NCBI RefSeq assembly: GCF_001421485.1
Contig: NZ_LMKK01000002.1
Span: 467,561-531,560, forward strand
DNA: 64,000 nt
DNA from: Agreia sp. Leaf210
Lineage (GTDB): Bacteria; Actinomycetota; Actinomycetes; Actinomycetales; Microbacteriaceae
Direction of reading: 5' to 3'
A model generated the notes under the pieces. The model saw only the letters and a program-made list of their open reading frames with translations, searched no databases and was not told where the DNA came from. The stretch's first letter is position 1. Every line of letters begins with the position of its first letter. Both the position numbers and the translations under genes were made by a program. Shown here piece after piece: positions 1 to 8,013 of this stretch.

Positions 1-266
1 CTGCGCTGCGGACGGTCACCGTAGGACGGACGCTCCGAACGCTGCGGGCGGTCGCCGTACGAGGGGCGCTCGGTGTTGCTGTAGGCGGGGCGCTCCGAGG
101 AGCGAGCGGCGCGCTCATCGGCGTTCCAGCGGGCCTTCTTGGGCGCACCGGATGCGGGCGCGGCCTGGTAGCCGCGGTGGCCGGGCGACTTGCTTCCCGA
201 CTTCGAACCGTTCGGCACGTAGTTCTTGGCAGGCTTGAATCCGCCGGATTTGTTGGTTTTAGGCAT
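1..266 (-). CDS. N-terminal part of a DEAD/DEAH-box RNA helicase (partial)
   Basis: The first 88 codons of a leftward gene are present and the rest lies beyond the window edge. The start ATG (266-264) has GGAAAG a few bases upstream. The visible part is a basic, disordered extension starting MPKTNKSGGFKPAKNYVPNG, then a segment containing KKARWNADERAAR and repeats of the type RPSYGDRPQRSE. Arg/Ser/Gly/Tyr-rich tails of this kind precede the helicase core in Microbacteriaceae DEAD-box proteins, which remodel structured RNA and are often cold-induced. No helicase motif is visible here, so the assignment rests on N-terminal resemblance and could be wrong; another RNA-binding protein with a low-complexity head is the alternative. 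Confidence 0.55.
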   Translation of the reverse strand, partial: MPKTNKSGGFKPAKNYVPNGSKSGSKSPGHRGYQAAPASGAPKKARWNADERAARSSERPAYSNTERPSYGDRPQRSERPSYGDRPQR

Positions 267-632
267 GGTACTTTCCGGGTTTTATTAGATTGCATGGCAA
301 AACGACAACCGGAATTGGTTGTAACTTCGCTAGAACCCGGAATATCTTCAGTCCGGGGCCGTGTCATACGTTGACAATTCCTTGTGAGCAACGGGGATAT
401 TCGTATACGACACGAATGACCGCTGGTCAGTGCGTCCATACACTGACAAAGGAAAACCGGCCCACCAGACTTACAAACCCTTCCGCGATAAAATCGCGGT
501 GTCTAGAGCCGACCTGTAAACGTTACACGTCGCGACGCTCTTTGTCACTCGCTTCTCTCGGATCGGCCCCGTGAACGCGAACGTGCGAGGCCCCCGAGGG
601 AGCCTCGCACGTCGTTCGGTGCTGAAAGTCGA
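267..632. promoter_or_regulatory. 366-bp non-coding region with the hairpin-rich leader of the leftward helicase-like gene
   Basis: This is the longest stretch without a gene, and it is less GC-rich than its surroundings. It holds a 7-bp inverted repeat GTCAGTG/CACTGAC (426-432/441-447), a 7-bp stem with a three-base loop CCGCGAT/ATCGCGG (483-489/493-499) and the palindrome CGTATACG. I see no tRNA and no convincing reading frame. A long folded leader fits known cold-responsive or self-regulated DEAD-box genes. The promoter could not be placed with certainty. Confidence 0.4.
582..611 (-). terminator. Hairpin terminator after the DUF805 gene
   Basis: A perfect 10-bp stem CGTGCGAGGC/GCCTCGCACG (582-591/602-611) with a 10-nt loop lies 21 bp past the stop of the leftward DUF805 gene. 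It has no clear U-tract, which is common in high-GC actinobacteria. Confidence 0.6.
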
Positions 633-1091
633 CTACGCGTCGAAGCGCGCACCCTCGGGCTTGGAGGGCAGGATCGTGAGAATCAGAACGATGATTCCAC
701 CCACGATGGGCACCAGGGCCAAAAAGACGAAGAAGCCGGAGAAGTTGGCATCGTGGAGACGGCGGACGAGGACAGCGATCGACGGAACGATCGTGGCGAG
801 AGCCCAGATCAGAGTCAGGATACTGAAGATCACGTAGCCGGCACCGGGGCCCTGATACGTTCCGTCAGCGGCGACGCCGCCTGCACCACCGGTGACCAGG
901 GCGAGCAACTGAAGCACGCCGGTGACGATCAGCGACACCAGGTACCACCACCAGTACTCACTGAGGCTCGCGCGACCCGTGAACGTGGCGTACTTCTTGA
1001 AGAAGCGGCGAACGGCGTCGGGAAGCGAGGCTCCGTAGAGCGGAGCCGAAAGGGGGACGGCGCCGGAGTATCCGGCCTGAGGCGTGGTCAT
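633..1091 (-). CDS. DUF805 (YhaH-type) membrane protein, copy 1
   Basis: This 152-residue inner-membrane protein has the DUF805 signature: VRRFFKKYATFTGRASLSEYWWW, then several hydrophobic helices, the basic motif VRRLHDANFSGFF and the C-terminal KPEGARFD. The molecular function of the family is not established. Two ATGs are adjacent (1094 and 1091). AGGAG lies only 3 nt before the first but 6 nt before the second, so the second is preferred. A paralogue with nearly the same motifs is at 10303-10767. A hairpin terminator follows the stop. Confidence 0.85.
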   Translation of the reverse strand: MTTPQAGYSGAVPLSAPLYGASLPDAVRRFFKKYATFTGRASLSEYWWWYLVSLIVTGVLQLLALVTGGAGGVAADGTYQGPGAGYVIFSILTLIWALATIVPSIAVLVRRLHDANFSGFFVFLALVPIVGGIIVLILTILPSKPEGARFDA

Positions 1092-1210
1092 CATGTGCTC
1101 CTGTGGATTCGACGAGAATTGATCATGATCCTAGGGAACACTCGGGTCATCCGATACAAGATCATCGGTTGTTACGTCGCGCGTCGCTCCCCGTTCAGGA
1201 CGACCACTGA

Positions 1211-4200
1211 TTACTCGACGACGGCGGGGTCGCTCATCCTCCGCACTCCGGGCGCACCGGCGCCGTCTCCCTCTTCGCGTTCGATGCGGCGCACCTTGCG
1301 TCGCTCGAGCCATCCGTAGACCACCGAGTACAGCACTGGGAGCACGAGCAGCGTGAGCACGGTCGACGAGACCAGCCCGCCGATGACCACGAGCGCGAGT
1401 GGCTGCGAGATGAAGCCGCCGTGACCGGTGAGCCCCACCGCCATGGGCAGCAGTGCGAAGATCGTGGCGAGCGCCGTCATGAGAATCGGCCGAAGCCTGC
1501 GGCTCGCACCGTCGATCAGCGCCTCGCGCACGGTGCGCCCCTTCTCGCGGTACTGGTTCACCAGGTCGATGAGCACGATGGCGTTCGTCACGACGATTCC
1601 GATGAGCATCAGCACACCGATGATCGAGGGCACGCCGAGCGGGATTCCCGACACGAGCTGCAGGATGATCGCTCCCGTCGCCGCGAAGGGCACCGACACG
1701 AGGAGGAGCACCGGCTGCAGCAGGCTTCGGAACGTCGCCACCATCACGACATAGACGATGAGGATCGCGACCAGCAGGGCGATTCCCAACTGGCTGAAGG
1801 CATCGCCCTGGTCGCTGGTCACGCCGCCGAGAGTGGCAGTGGCCCCCGCGGGGAGCTTGGTGTCGTTCACCGCCGCCTGCACCTCCGCGCTTGCGGTGCC
1901 GAGGTTGTCACTCGCCGGCGTCGCCGTGATCGTGGCGGTGCGAACTCCCTTGACCGTCGTGATCGAGGCCGGCCCGTCGACGGTCGCGACCGACGCGACC
2001 GAATCGAGGCGAACCAGGCCTGCCGCACTGGGAATCTGTAGCGCGGCGAGGTCTGCGACCGTTGCCGGCGAGGTCTGCGACTGGATGTACATCGTGTAGC
2101 TGGTGTTGTCGATGAAGATCGTGCCGAGGGTCTGCGGTTGCATCGCCTGCGACACGATGCCACCCACGACGGTCTCGCTGAGCCCGGCCGAAGCAGCCTT
2201 GACCCGATCGACGGCCACAGCGATGTAGGGCCTCGAGTTGCTGAGGTTGCTCTCGCTCTGCGTGATCGCATCGAGCTTCGAGACCTTTGCCAGAATGGCA
2301 TCGGATGCCTTCTGTAGATCTTCCGCACTGGTCGCGGTCACGTCGACAGCGATGTCACTCGACGTTCCGAGCCCGGCCGACGCCGCCACCTGGATGTCGC
2401 CGGCGTCGCTCGTCTTCTCGAGCGTCGAGCGCACGGTCTCGGCGAGCGCGTCCTGGTCGGCGCTCTCATCCGTGGTGATCGAGTAGGTGATCGCCCCCGC
2501 TCCCCCGCCGACGAAGGCGTCGCGCAGCGCGGAGCCGCTCGAACCGATGCTGAGCTGCACCGTCTCGATTCCCTTGATGCCGAGCAGCGCCTTCTCGACC
2601 GTCTGGGCGGCCGTGTTCTGCGCATCCAGGCTCGTGCCGACGGGCACCGTCTGCGTGACGGTCAGGGTGTTCTGGCCACTCGAACCGAGGAAGTTGGTCT
2701 TCATGAACGGGGTGAGACCGAGCGTGAGGATGAGCAGCAGCCCAGCCGACACGAGGGTGATGACCGGCCGCTTCAGCGTGGCCTCGAGAATCGGCAGGTA
2801 GCGCTTCTGCAGTGCAGACGGCTTCTCCTCCTCCGCGACCACCTGCTCCTGACGGCGGGCACGACGAGACTCGAGCCCTGTGGCCGGATCGACCGGCGCG
2901 ACAGGGGCGGATGCGACGGCGTGCGCGTGACTCTTCGCCTTGCGTGAGCGAAGGAACCAGTAGGCGAGCACGGGCACGATCGTGAGCGCGACCACGAGGG
3001 AGGCGAGCAACGCGATGGTGACGGTGAGCGCGAAGGGCCGGAACAGCTCGCCCGTGGTTCCCTCGACGAAGGAGATCGGAAGGAACACGGCCACCGTCGT
3101 GATCGTCGACGCGGTGATGGCGCCGGCCACCTCGCGAACGGCCTCGACGATGATGGCGGCTCGCGCGGCCCCCGCCCGGTCACTGCCGCCCTGCATGCGG
3201 GCCACACCCTCGGGTGAGGCCAGATGCCTTCGGATGTTCTCGATCACCACGATGGAGTCGTCGACCACACGGCCGATGGCGATGGTGAGCGCGCCGAGGG
3301 TGAGGATGTTCAGCGAGTAGCCCGCGGTCTGCAGGCCGATGAAGGTGATGAGCAGCGAGGTGGGGATGGAGATCGCCGTGACGAGCGTCGACCGGATCGA
3401 CAGCAGAAACACGAGGATCACCACGACGGCGAAGAAGAGACCGAGCAGCCCCTCCTCGGTGAGCGCCTGGATCGACTGCTGGATGTAGGGCGCCTGGTCG
3501 AACACCACCGTGAAGGTGGCGCCGTCGAGAGCGGTCTTGAGCTTCGGAAGCAGGTCTTGAACCGCGTTCGAGACCTCGACCGTGTTCGCGGCCGGCAGCT
3601 TCGTGATGGCGATGGTGAGCGCGGGCTTGCCGTCTACCCTCGAGATCGACGTGACCGGGTTGTCGGTCAGCGCCACGGACGCCACGTCGGCGATCGTGTA
3701 GACACCGCCTTCCGGCTTCGGCGTCGCCCCGAGCGGCAGGCCCTGGATGTCGGCGACGCTCGTGAGCTTCGCTCCGGCCTGCACAGACAGGGTCTTGTCG
3801 TCTTCGGTGAGCGAGCCCGCCGGAATGAGCAGCCCGTTGTTCTTGACGGCATCCCGGATCGCCTGTGTCGACAGGCCGGCCGCGGCCAGCTTCGTCGTGT
3901 CGGGCTTGATCGTCACGCGCTGACCGATGTCTCCCACCAGCTGCGCGTCACGCACACCGGCCACGTCGGTGATGTCCGGCAGCGTGTTCGACCGGATCAG
4001 TGCCGCGAGCGCCTTCGTGTCTGTGCTGCCATCCGCCGGGGTCACGGCGATCTGCACGACGGGGAAGTCGTCGATGCCGCCGGAGAGAACCTGGGGATCG
4101 AGGTCTTCGGGCAGGGTCGCCTTGATGCGGTTGATCGCCTGGTTGATCTTCTGCTCAGCGGTCGCCAGATTGGTGCCGTACGTGAAGGTGGCGCTGATGA

Positions 4201-4471
4201 TCGAGAGATTCGTGCTCGACGTGGCCGTCGTCGTCTCGATGCCAGCGACGCCCTGAATGGCCGTCTCGATCGGAACCGAGACATCGTCGTTGACGACCTC
4301 GGGCGACGCTCCGGGGTAGTTCGTCAGCACGGCGAGCTGCGGAAACTCGATCGACGGAATGAGCTCCTGCTTCAGGCTCGTCAGCGCGAGACCGCCGAAC
4401 ACGGCCGCCACAATCGTGACGAGCGCGATCAACGCACGGTTCTTCATGCTGAGAATGGCGAGAAAATGCAC
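1211..4471 (-). CDS. RND-family efflux transporter permease
   Basis: The product has 1086 residues, close to the usual 1000-1100 for HAE1/AcrB-like RND permeases, which export hydrophobic compounds using the proton gradient. One transmembrane segment follows the start (NRALIALVTIVAAVFGG), then a large extracytoplasmic porter domain and helices 2-6 carrying GRVVDDSIVVIENI near residue 401; the paired Asp are the family's proton-relay residues. A second porter domain and a second helix bundle follow. The preferred start is the GTG at 4471, with AAGG 8 nt upstream; it gives the usual head HFLAILSMKNRALIAL. The longer frame to 4522 adds an unlikely basic leader. No adaptor or outer-membrane partner is nearby, as expected in an actinobacterium. 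The substrate is unknown. Confidence 0.9.
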   Translation of the reverse strand: MHFLAILSMKNRALIALVTIVAAVFGGLALTSLKQELIPSIEFPQLAVLTNYPGASPEVVNDDVSVPIETAIQGVAGIETTTATSSTNLSIISATFTYGTNLATAEQKINQAINRIKATLPEDLDPQVLSGGIDDFPVVQIAVTPADGSTDTKALAALIRSNTLPDITDVAGVRDAQLVGDIGQRVTIKPDTTKLAAAGLSTQAIRDAVKNNGLLIPAGSLTEDDKTLSVQAGAKLTSVADIQGLPLGATPKPEGGVYTIADVASVALTDNPVTSISRVDGKPALTIAITKLPAANTVEVSNAVQDLLPKLKTALDGATFTVVFDQAPYIQQSIQALTEEGLLGLFFAVVVILVFLLSIRSTLVTAISIPTSLLITFIGLQTAGYSLNILTLGALTIAIGRVVDDSIVVIENIRRHLASPEGVARMQGGSDRAGAARAAIIVEAVREVAGAITASTITTVAVFLPISFVEGTTGELFRPFALTVTIALLASLVVALTIVPVLAYWFLRSRKAKSHAHAVASAPVAPVDPATGLESRRARRQEQVVAEEEKPSALQKRYLPILEATLKRPVITLVSAGLLLILTLGLTPFMKTNFLGSSGQNTLTVTQTVPVGTSLDAQNTAAQTVEKALLGIKGIETVQLSIGSSGSALRDAFVGGGAGAITYSITTDESADQDALAETVRSTLEKTSDAGDIQVAASAGLGTSSDIAVDVTATSAEDLQKASDAILAKVSKLDAITQSESNLSNSRPYIAVAVDRVKAASAGLSETVVGGIVSQAMQPQTLGTIFIDNTSYTMYIQSQTSPATVADLAALQIPSAAGLVRLDSVASVATVDGPASITTVKGVRTATITATPASDNLGTASAEVQAAVNDTKLPAGATATLGGVTSDQGDAFSQLGIALLVAILIVYVVMVATFRSLLQPVLLLVSVPFAATGAIILQLVSGIPLGVPSIIGVLMLIGIVVTNAIVLIDLVNQYREKGRTVREALIDGASRRLRPILMTALATIFALLPMAVGLTGHGGFISQPLALVVIGGLVSSTVLTLLVLPVLYSVVYGWLERRKVRRIEREEGDGAGAPGVRRMSDPAVVE

Positions 4472-4631
4472 AGGGATACCTTCTGTCGAGCGGCGCGGCG
4501 ACCGTTTCGCGAGCTGTCTCAACTATGACATCCGGCGTCGTTCCAGCCGCACCCGCGAGGCCATGCTTACGGCGAACAGGTCCGCGGCGCAAGGCGTTGT
4601 GGCACTGAACGATCCCGGCGAAGATCAGAGC

Positions 4632-4988
4632 ATGAAACGTATCCTCTACAGCGGCGGCGCCGTCGTTACCGGCGACCAAGTGGCGGATGCCATCCTCGAA
4701 TACGCGAGCGAGCTCGCACGACAGGAATCCAGCGACACCCTCGACGTGCCCAGTATCAACGACGCCGGCACGCTCGTCCACACGCAGTTGCTGCTCGGTC
4801 CAGCGAGCCAGTTCATCGTCGAAGAGGTCGACACCGCGACCGAAGACCCGATCGACCTCGGCCTCGTGCAGAAGATCAGCGACAGGACCGCTCATCTGCA
4901 GGCACCTCGACCGGTCGCATCGAGCAACACCTCGGACTACCCCGACCTCGACGACCCGACCGAGGTCCCGAATCCGCCGCTGGCCTGA
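4632..4988 (+). CDS. Conserved hypothetical protein (118 aa)
   Basis: This short soluble, acidic protein starts MKRILYSGGAVVTGDQVADA and ends in a Pro/Asp-rich tail (DLDDPTEVPNPPLA). The middle contains INDAGTLVHTQLLLGPASQF, which looks like two beta strands in a small alpha/beta fold. It is divergent from the RND gene across 160 bp. The ATG at 4632 is chosen because the protein-like sequence begins there; the Shine-Dalgarno sequence is weak. Similar short proteins appear to occur in Microbacteriaceae, but I know of no function. Confidence 0.7.
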   Translation: MKRILYSGGAVVTGDQVADAILEYASELARQESSDTLDVPSINDAGTLVHTQLLLGPASQFIVEEVDTATEDPIDLGLVQKISDRTAHLQAPRPVASSNTSDYPDLDDPTEVPNPPLA

Positions 4989-5033
4989 GGCGTCCAGCGT
5001 CTGACGCCGCCTGACGCGGCCGACGTCTGAACG

Positions 5034-6470
5034 TCAGGCCACGTCGCCGAACACCTGGGCCCCGGGAACGGGGTTGCGCATGATCGCCTGCCAGGCCCGG
5101 CCCAGCGCATCCATACCCTGTTCGAGTTGCGCCGTCGGGTTGCCGAGCGGGATGCGCAGAAATCGCTCGAGGGCGCCGTCGAGCCCGAATCGTGGGCCGG
5201 CCGTGATGAGCAGCCCCTCGGCGCGCGCCGCCAGCGCGAGCTGCGACGAGACGGGCGAGCCGAGCGAGACCCAGCTCGCGATGCCGCCGGCCACCGGGGG
5301 TGCGCTCCACGAGGGAAAGCTCTCGTCGACGATCTGCTGCAGTCGGTCGCGGCCTGCTCTGAGCTGTTCGCGGCGGCCCTCGAGAATGGCCGGCATGTCG
5401 TCGAGCATGCGTGTGACGATGAGTTGCTCGAGAACAGGGGTGCCCAGATCGCTCGCCGGTCGGGCTGCGGCGAGCGTGCGGATGAGCCCGGGTTCCGCAC
5501 GAATCCAGCCCACACGCAGGCCGTCCCAGATGGTCTTTCCGACGGATCCGATCGTCACGACGCTGCGCTCGTCGCCCGGTGTCGCGTACGAGGCGAACGG
5601 CAGCAGACTGTCCTCGCGGTCGATGTCGAGCTCTCCCGACGTCTCGTCGATGAGGAGAGTCGTTCCCGCTCTCATGGCCTGATCGATCGTGCGCTCGCGC
5701 AGCTCGGCAGACATCGACTCGCCCGTGGGGTTGTGGAAGTCGGGCATGAGGTAGCCCAGCGCCGGAGTCGTGCGGCGCATCAGCTGCTCGAGCGCCGACT
5801 CGTCCCACCCTTCGCCGGGAGTGACGCTCACCGGCACGAGCCTCGCCCCTGCCAGTGCGAGCGCCTCATAGGCGTGCGGGTAGCTCGGCAGCTCGACGAG
5901 GGCGCGGTCGCCGCGACCGAGGAGGACGCGCGACAGCAGGGCGATCGCGGCCTGAGCCCCGGTGGTCACGAGCACCTGGTCCCGCGTGGTGGGCAGGCCG
6001 CGCGTCGTGTAGCGGGCGGCCACGGCGTCGCGCAGTTCGGGAATCCCCTCGAAGTTGTAGCCGGGGCCCTGAAGATAACGACCGAAGTCCTCCATCGATT
6101 GCTGCGTCGCCAGGGCGATGCCGGGGCTCGCCGGCATCACCGCCTTGGTGAAATCGAGGAAGGCTCCCCCGGCGTCGACGGCGAGGCTCGCCCGGCCGGG
6201 CACCCGGGTCACACTGCCAGACCCTCGGACACTCGTGGTGTAACCGCCCTCGCGTAGCTCGCGGTACGCGCTCGTGACCAGCGTTCTGCTCACCTCGAGC
6301 GCCTGAGCCAGTTCCCGTTCGGCGGGGAGCCGCGTTCCGGCGGGAATGCGTCCGTCGAGCACGAGAAGCCGGATGCGGTCGAACAGCGCCTGGTACAGGG
6401 GTCCGCCGCCGTCTTTCCAGTCGCCGAGGAGGGAGCGCAGTGCACGGGTACCGAGGAGCGCGTCAGACAT
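5034..6470 (-). CDS. MocR/PdxR-type regulator (GntR domain fused to aminotransferase fold), YczR-like
   Basis: The 478-residue protein has an N-terminal GntR winged helix (about residues 20-95, with AGTRLPAERELAQALEVSRT) joined to a fold-type-I aminotransferase domain. The PLP-binding region is seen in TTGAQAAI, DETSGELDID and SVGKTIWDGLRVGW, where the Lys should form the Schiff base. MocR proteins sense PLP or an amino compound and often activate a divergent gene. Here the divergent neighbour is a YczE-type membrane protein, the known partner of the YczR subgroup. The start ATG lies 6 nt after TAAAGT (minus strand, 6482-6477) with no Shine-Dalgarno, suggesting a leaderless mRNA. Confidence 0.9.
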   Translation of the reverse strand: MSDALLGTRALRSLLGDWKDGGGPLYQALFDRIRLLVLDGRIPAGTRLPAERELAQALEVSRTLVTSAYRELREGGYTTSVRGSGSVTRVPGRASLAVDAGGAFLDFTKAVMPASPGIALATQQSMEDFGRYLQGPGYNFEGIPELRDAVAARYTTRGLPTTRDQVLVTTGAQAAIALLSRVLLGRGDRALVELPSYPHAYEALALAGARLVPVSVTPGEGWDESALEQLMRRTTPALGYLMPDFHNPTGESMSAELRERTIDQAMRAGTTLLIDETSGELDIDREDSLLPFASYATPGDERSVVTIGSVGKTIWDGLRVGWIRAEPGLIRTLAAARPASDLGTPVLEQLIVTRMLDDMPAILEGRREQLRAGRDRLQQIVDESFPSWSAPPVAGGIASWVSLGSPVSSQLALAARAEGLLITAGPRFGLDGALERFLRIPLGNPTAQLEQGMDALGRAWQAIMRNPVPGAQVFGDVA

Positions 6471-6476
6471 GCGACC

Positions 6477-6525
6477 ACTTTAGCCAGATTGGCTTCTTGA
6501 TCTAAAGCCAATTCTGCAATTGGAT
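6477..6525. promoter_or_regulatory. Face-to-face yczR/yczE promoters with ATTGG inverted repeats
   Basis: The gap contains ATTGGCTT/AAGCCAAT (6488-6495/6505-6512) and CCAATT/AATTGG (6508-6513/6518-6523), which gives three copies of one half-site. A leftward -10 TAAAGT (6482-6477) ends 6 nt before the regulator ATG. Rightward, TTGATC (6497-6502), a 17-bp spacer and a poor -10 TTGGAT (6520-6525) end 6 nt before the yczE ATG. A weak -10 fits an activator-dependent promoter. The half-sites are seen directly; the regulator's binding is inferred. Confidence 0.6.
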
Positions 6526-6531
6526 TCATGA

Positions 6532-7191
6532 ATGACCTTCTCGTTCACCCGCCGCCTTGCTCGCCTCATCTCCGGTCTCGCGTTGTACGCCTTCGCCGAC
6601 GCCCTGATGATCCGAGCAGCCCTCGGCGTCGATCCGTGGACGGTCTTCGCCCAGGGACTGGTGGTTCAGACCGGCCTGGGGTTCGGCCTGCTCACGAACA
6701 TCATCGGCGGGCTCGTGCTTCTGCTGTGGATCCCGTTGCGGCAGAGACCCGGACTCGGCACCGTGTTGAACGTTCTTCTCATCGGCCCCTTCATCGAACT
6801 GAGCCTGTGGATCCTGCCGGCGATGCCCAACGTTTGGGCTCAGGCCGGCATGTTCACCGCGGGTCTCGTGCTGCTCGCGGTCGCGAGCGGCATCTACATC
6901 GGGGCGCAGATGGGCCCGGGGCCGCGCGACGGGCTGATGACCGGCATCCACAATCGCTTCGGATGGCCCATCTGGGTGGGCCGCTTCGGGGTCGAGGCCA
7001 CCGTGCTGCTTATCGGCTGGCTGCTGGGCGGCAACGTCGGGCTGGGAACGCTGGCGTTCGCGCTCCTGATCGGGCCACTCTGCAACATCACCCTCCCCTT
7101 GATGGGCGTGCGCTCTGGCAGACTGGCCGCGGCAGCCAAGCCTGCCCCATCACCGAGGAGCCCCGATGACCAACCCGTACCGGCCAGGTAG
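6532..7191 (+). CDS. YczE/YitT-type integral membrane protein
   Basis: This 219-residue protein has about five to six membrane helices (for example LISGLALYAFADALMIRAALG and VLNVLLIGPFIELSLWIL) and the family motifs GVDPWTVF and GPGPRDGLM. YczE-family proteins are thought to be small-molecule transporters under YczR-type MocR control, but the substrate is not established. The ATG at 6532 starts a frame that agrees with the family; an ATG 4 nt earlier is in another frame. The 3' end overlaps the cyclophilin gene by 26 bp, so the two are probably co-transcribed. Confidence 0.8.
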   Translation: MTFSFTRRLARLISGLALYAFADALMIRAALGVDPWTVFAQGLVVQTGLGFGLLTNIIGGLVLLLWIPLRQRPGLGTVLNVLLIGPFIELSLWILPAMPNVWAQAGMFTAGLVLLAVASGIYIGAQMGPGPRDGLMTGIHNRFGWPIWVGRFGVEATVLLIGWLLGGNVGLGTLAFALLIGPLCNITLPLMGVRSGRLAAAAKPAPSPRSPDDQPVPAR

Positions 7192-7987
7192 CACTCGCAC
7201 CAATCCCCTGGCGATCGTCTCGCTGATCTCGGCGTTCGTGCTCTCGCTCGTCGCCGTGATCACCGGCCACCTCGCCCTGCGCCAGATCAAGCGCACAGGA
7301 GAAGGCGGCCGCGGACTCGCCATCGCCGGCGTGACCATCGGCTACGCCGGGCTCGTCGCCGGCATCGTCGTCATCGCTGTCTTCATCACCGGCGGCATCG
7401 CGGCCGTGAACGATCAGCTCGCCGAGCCTGAGCCCTCAGGCGCTTCGACGAGCGAGGTGTACGAACTGCCGTCGCCCTCGCTCGCCGAGGGCCGCGACTG
7501 GACGGGAACAATTACGATCAACGGCCAGGACGTCGACGTCACGCTCGACGGAGCGGCCGCTCCCCAGGCCGTCTCGTCGTTTCTCGCCCTCGGCGACGAC
7601 GGCTTCTTCGACGGCACCTCGTGCCACCGCCTCGTGACTCAGGGAATCTACGTGCTGCAGTGCGGAGACCCTACGGGCACAGGCACGGGCGGCCCCGGCT
7701 ACTCCTACGGCCCGATCGAGAATGCGCCGAAAGACGACGTCTATCCGGCCGGCACGCTCGCCATGGCCCGCATCGGCGGCGACGGCGAGAGCATGGGCAG
7801 CCAGTTCTTCATCGTCTACGACGACTCGACCATCCCGTCGGATGCCGCGGGCGGCTACACCGTGCTCGGCACCATCACGGGTGGACTCGACGTGGTCACG
7901 GGGATCGCGGACAAGGGAACGAAGAGCGGCGCCAGCGACGGAGCCCCCGCCGACCCCGCCGTGATCGACGGGGTCAGCTTCGAGTAG
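7166..7987 (+). CDS. Membrane-anchored cyclophilin-type peptidyl-prolyl isomerase with DUF4190 head
   Basis: The 273-residue protein begins with a DUF4190-like pair of membrane helices (LAIVSLISAFVLSLVAVITG and YAGLVAGIVVIAVFITGG). A Pro/Ser-rich linker and a cyclophilin domain (about residues 108-270) follow, which should act outside the membrane. Cyclophilin signatures include FFDGTSCHRLV, GTGTGGPGY, GTLAMAR and SMGSQFFIVYDDS. The usual active-site region FxRV.P is here CHRLVTQG, so some active-site residues differ from classical enzymes and activity is not assured. GAGGAG lies just before the ATG. The role is presumably folding of secreted proteins. Confidence 0.88.
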   Translation: MTNPYRPGSTRTNPLAIVSLISAFVLSLVAVITGHLALRQIKRTGEGGRGLAIAGVTIGYAGLVAGIVVIAVFITGGIAAVNDQLAEPEPSGASTSEVYELPSPSLAEGRDWTGTITINGQDVDVTLDGAAAPQAVSSFLALGDDGFFDGTSCHRLVTQGIYVLQCGDPTGTGTGGPGYSYGPIENAPKDDVYPAGTLAMARIGGDGESMGSQFFIVYDDSTIPSDAAGGYTVLGTITGGLDVVTGIADKGTKSGASDGAPADPAVIDGVSFE

Positions 7988-8013
7988 TCGCAGCGCCTGC
8001 TACTGCTGCTGCG

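Noticed and set aside
8000-8013. GC-rich CAG/CTG tract between the cyclophilin and glgX as a terminator
   Set aside because: The best pairing is only six bases (7989-7994/8008-8013) and is not distinguishable from local GC-rich background.
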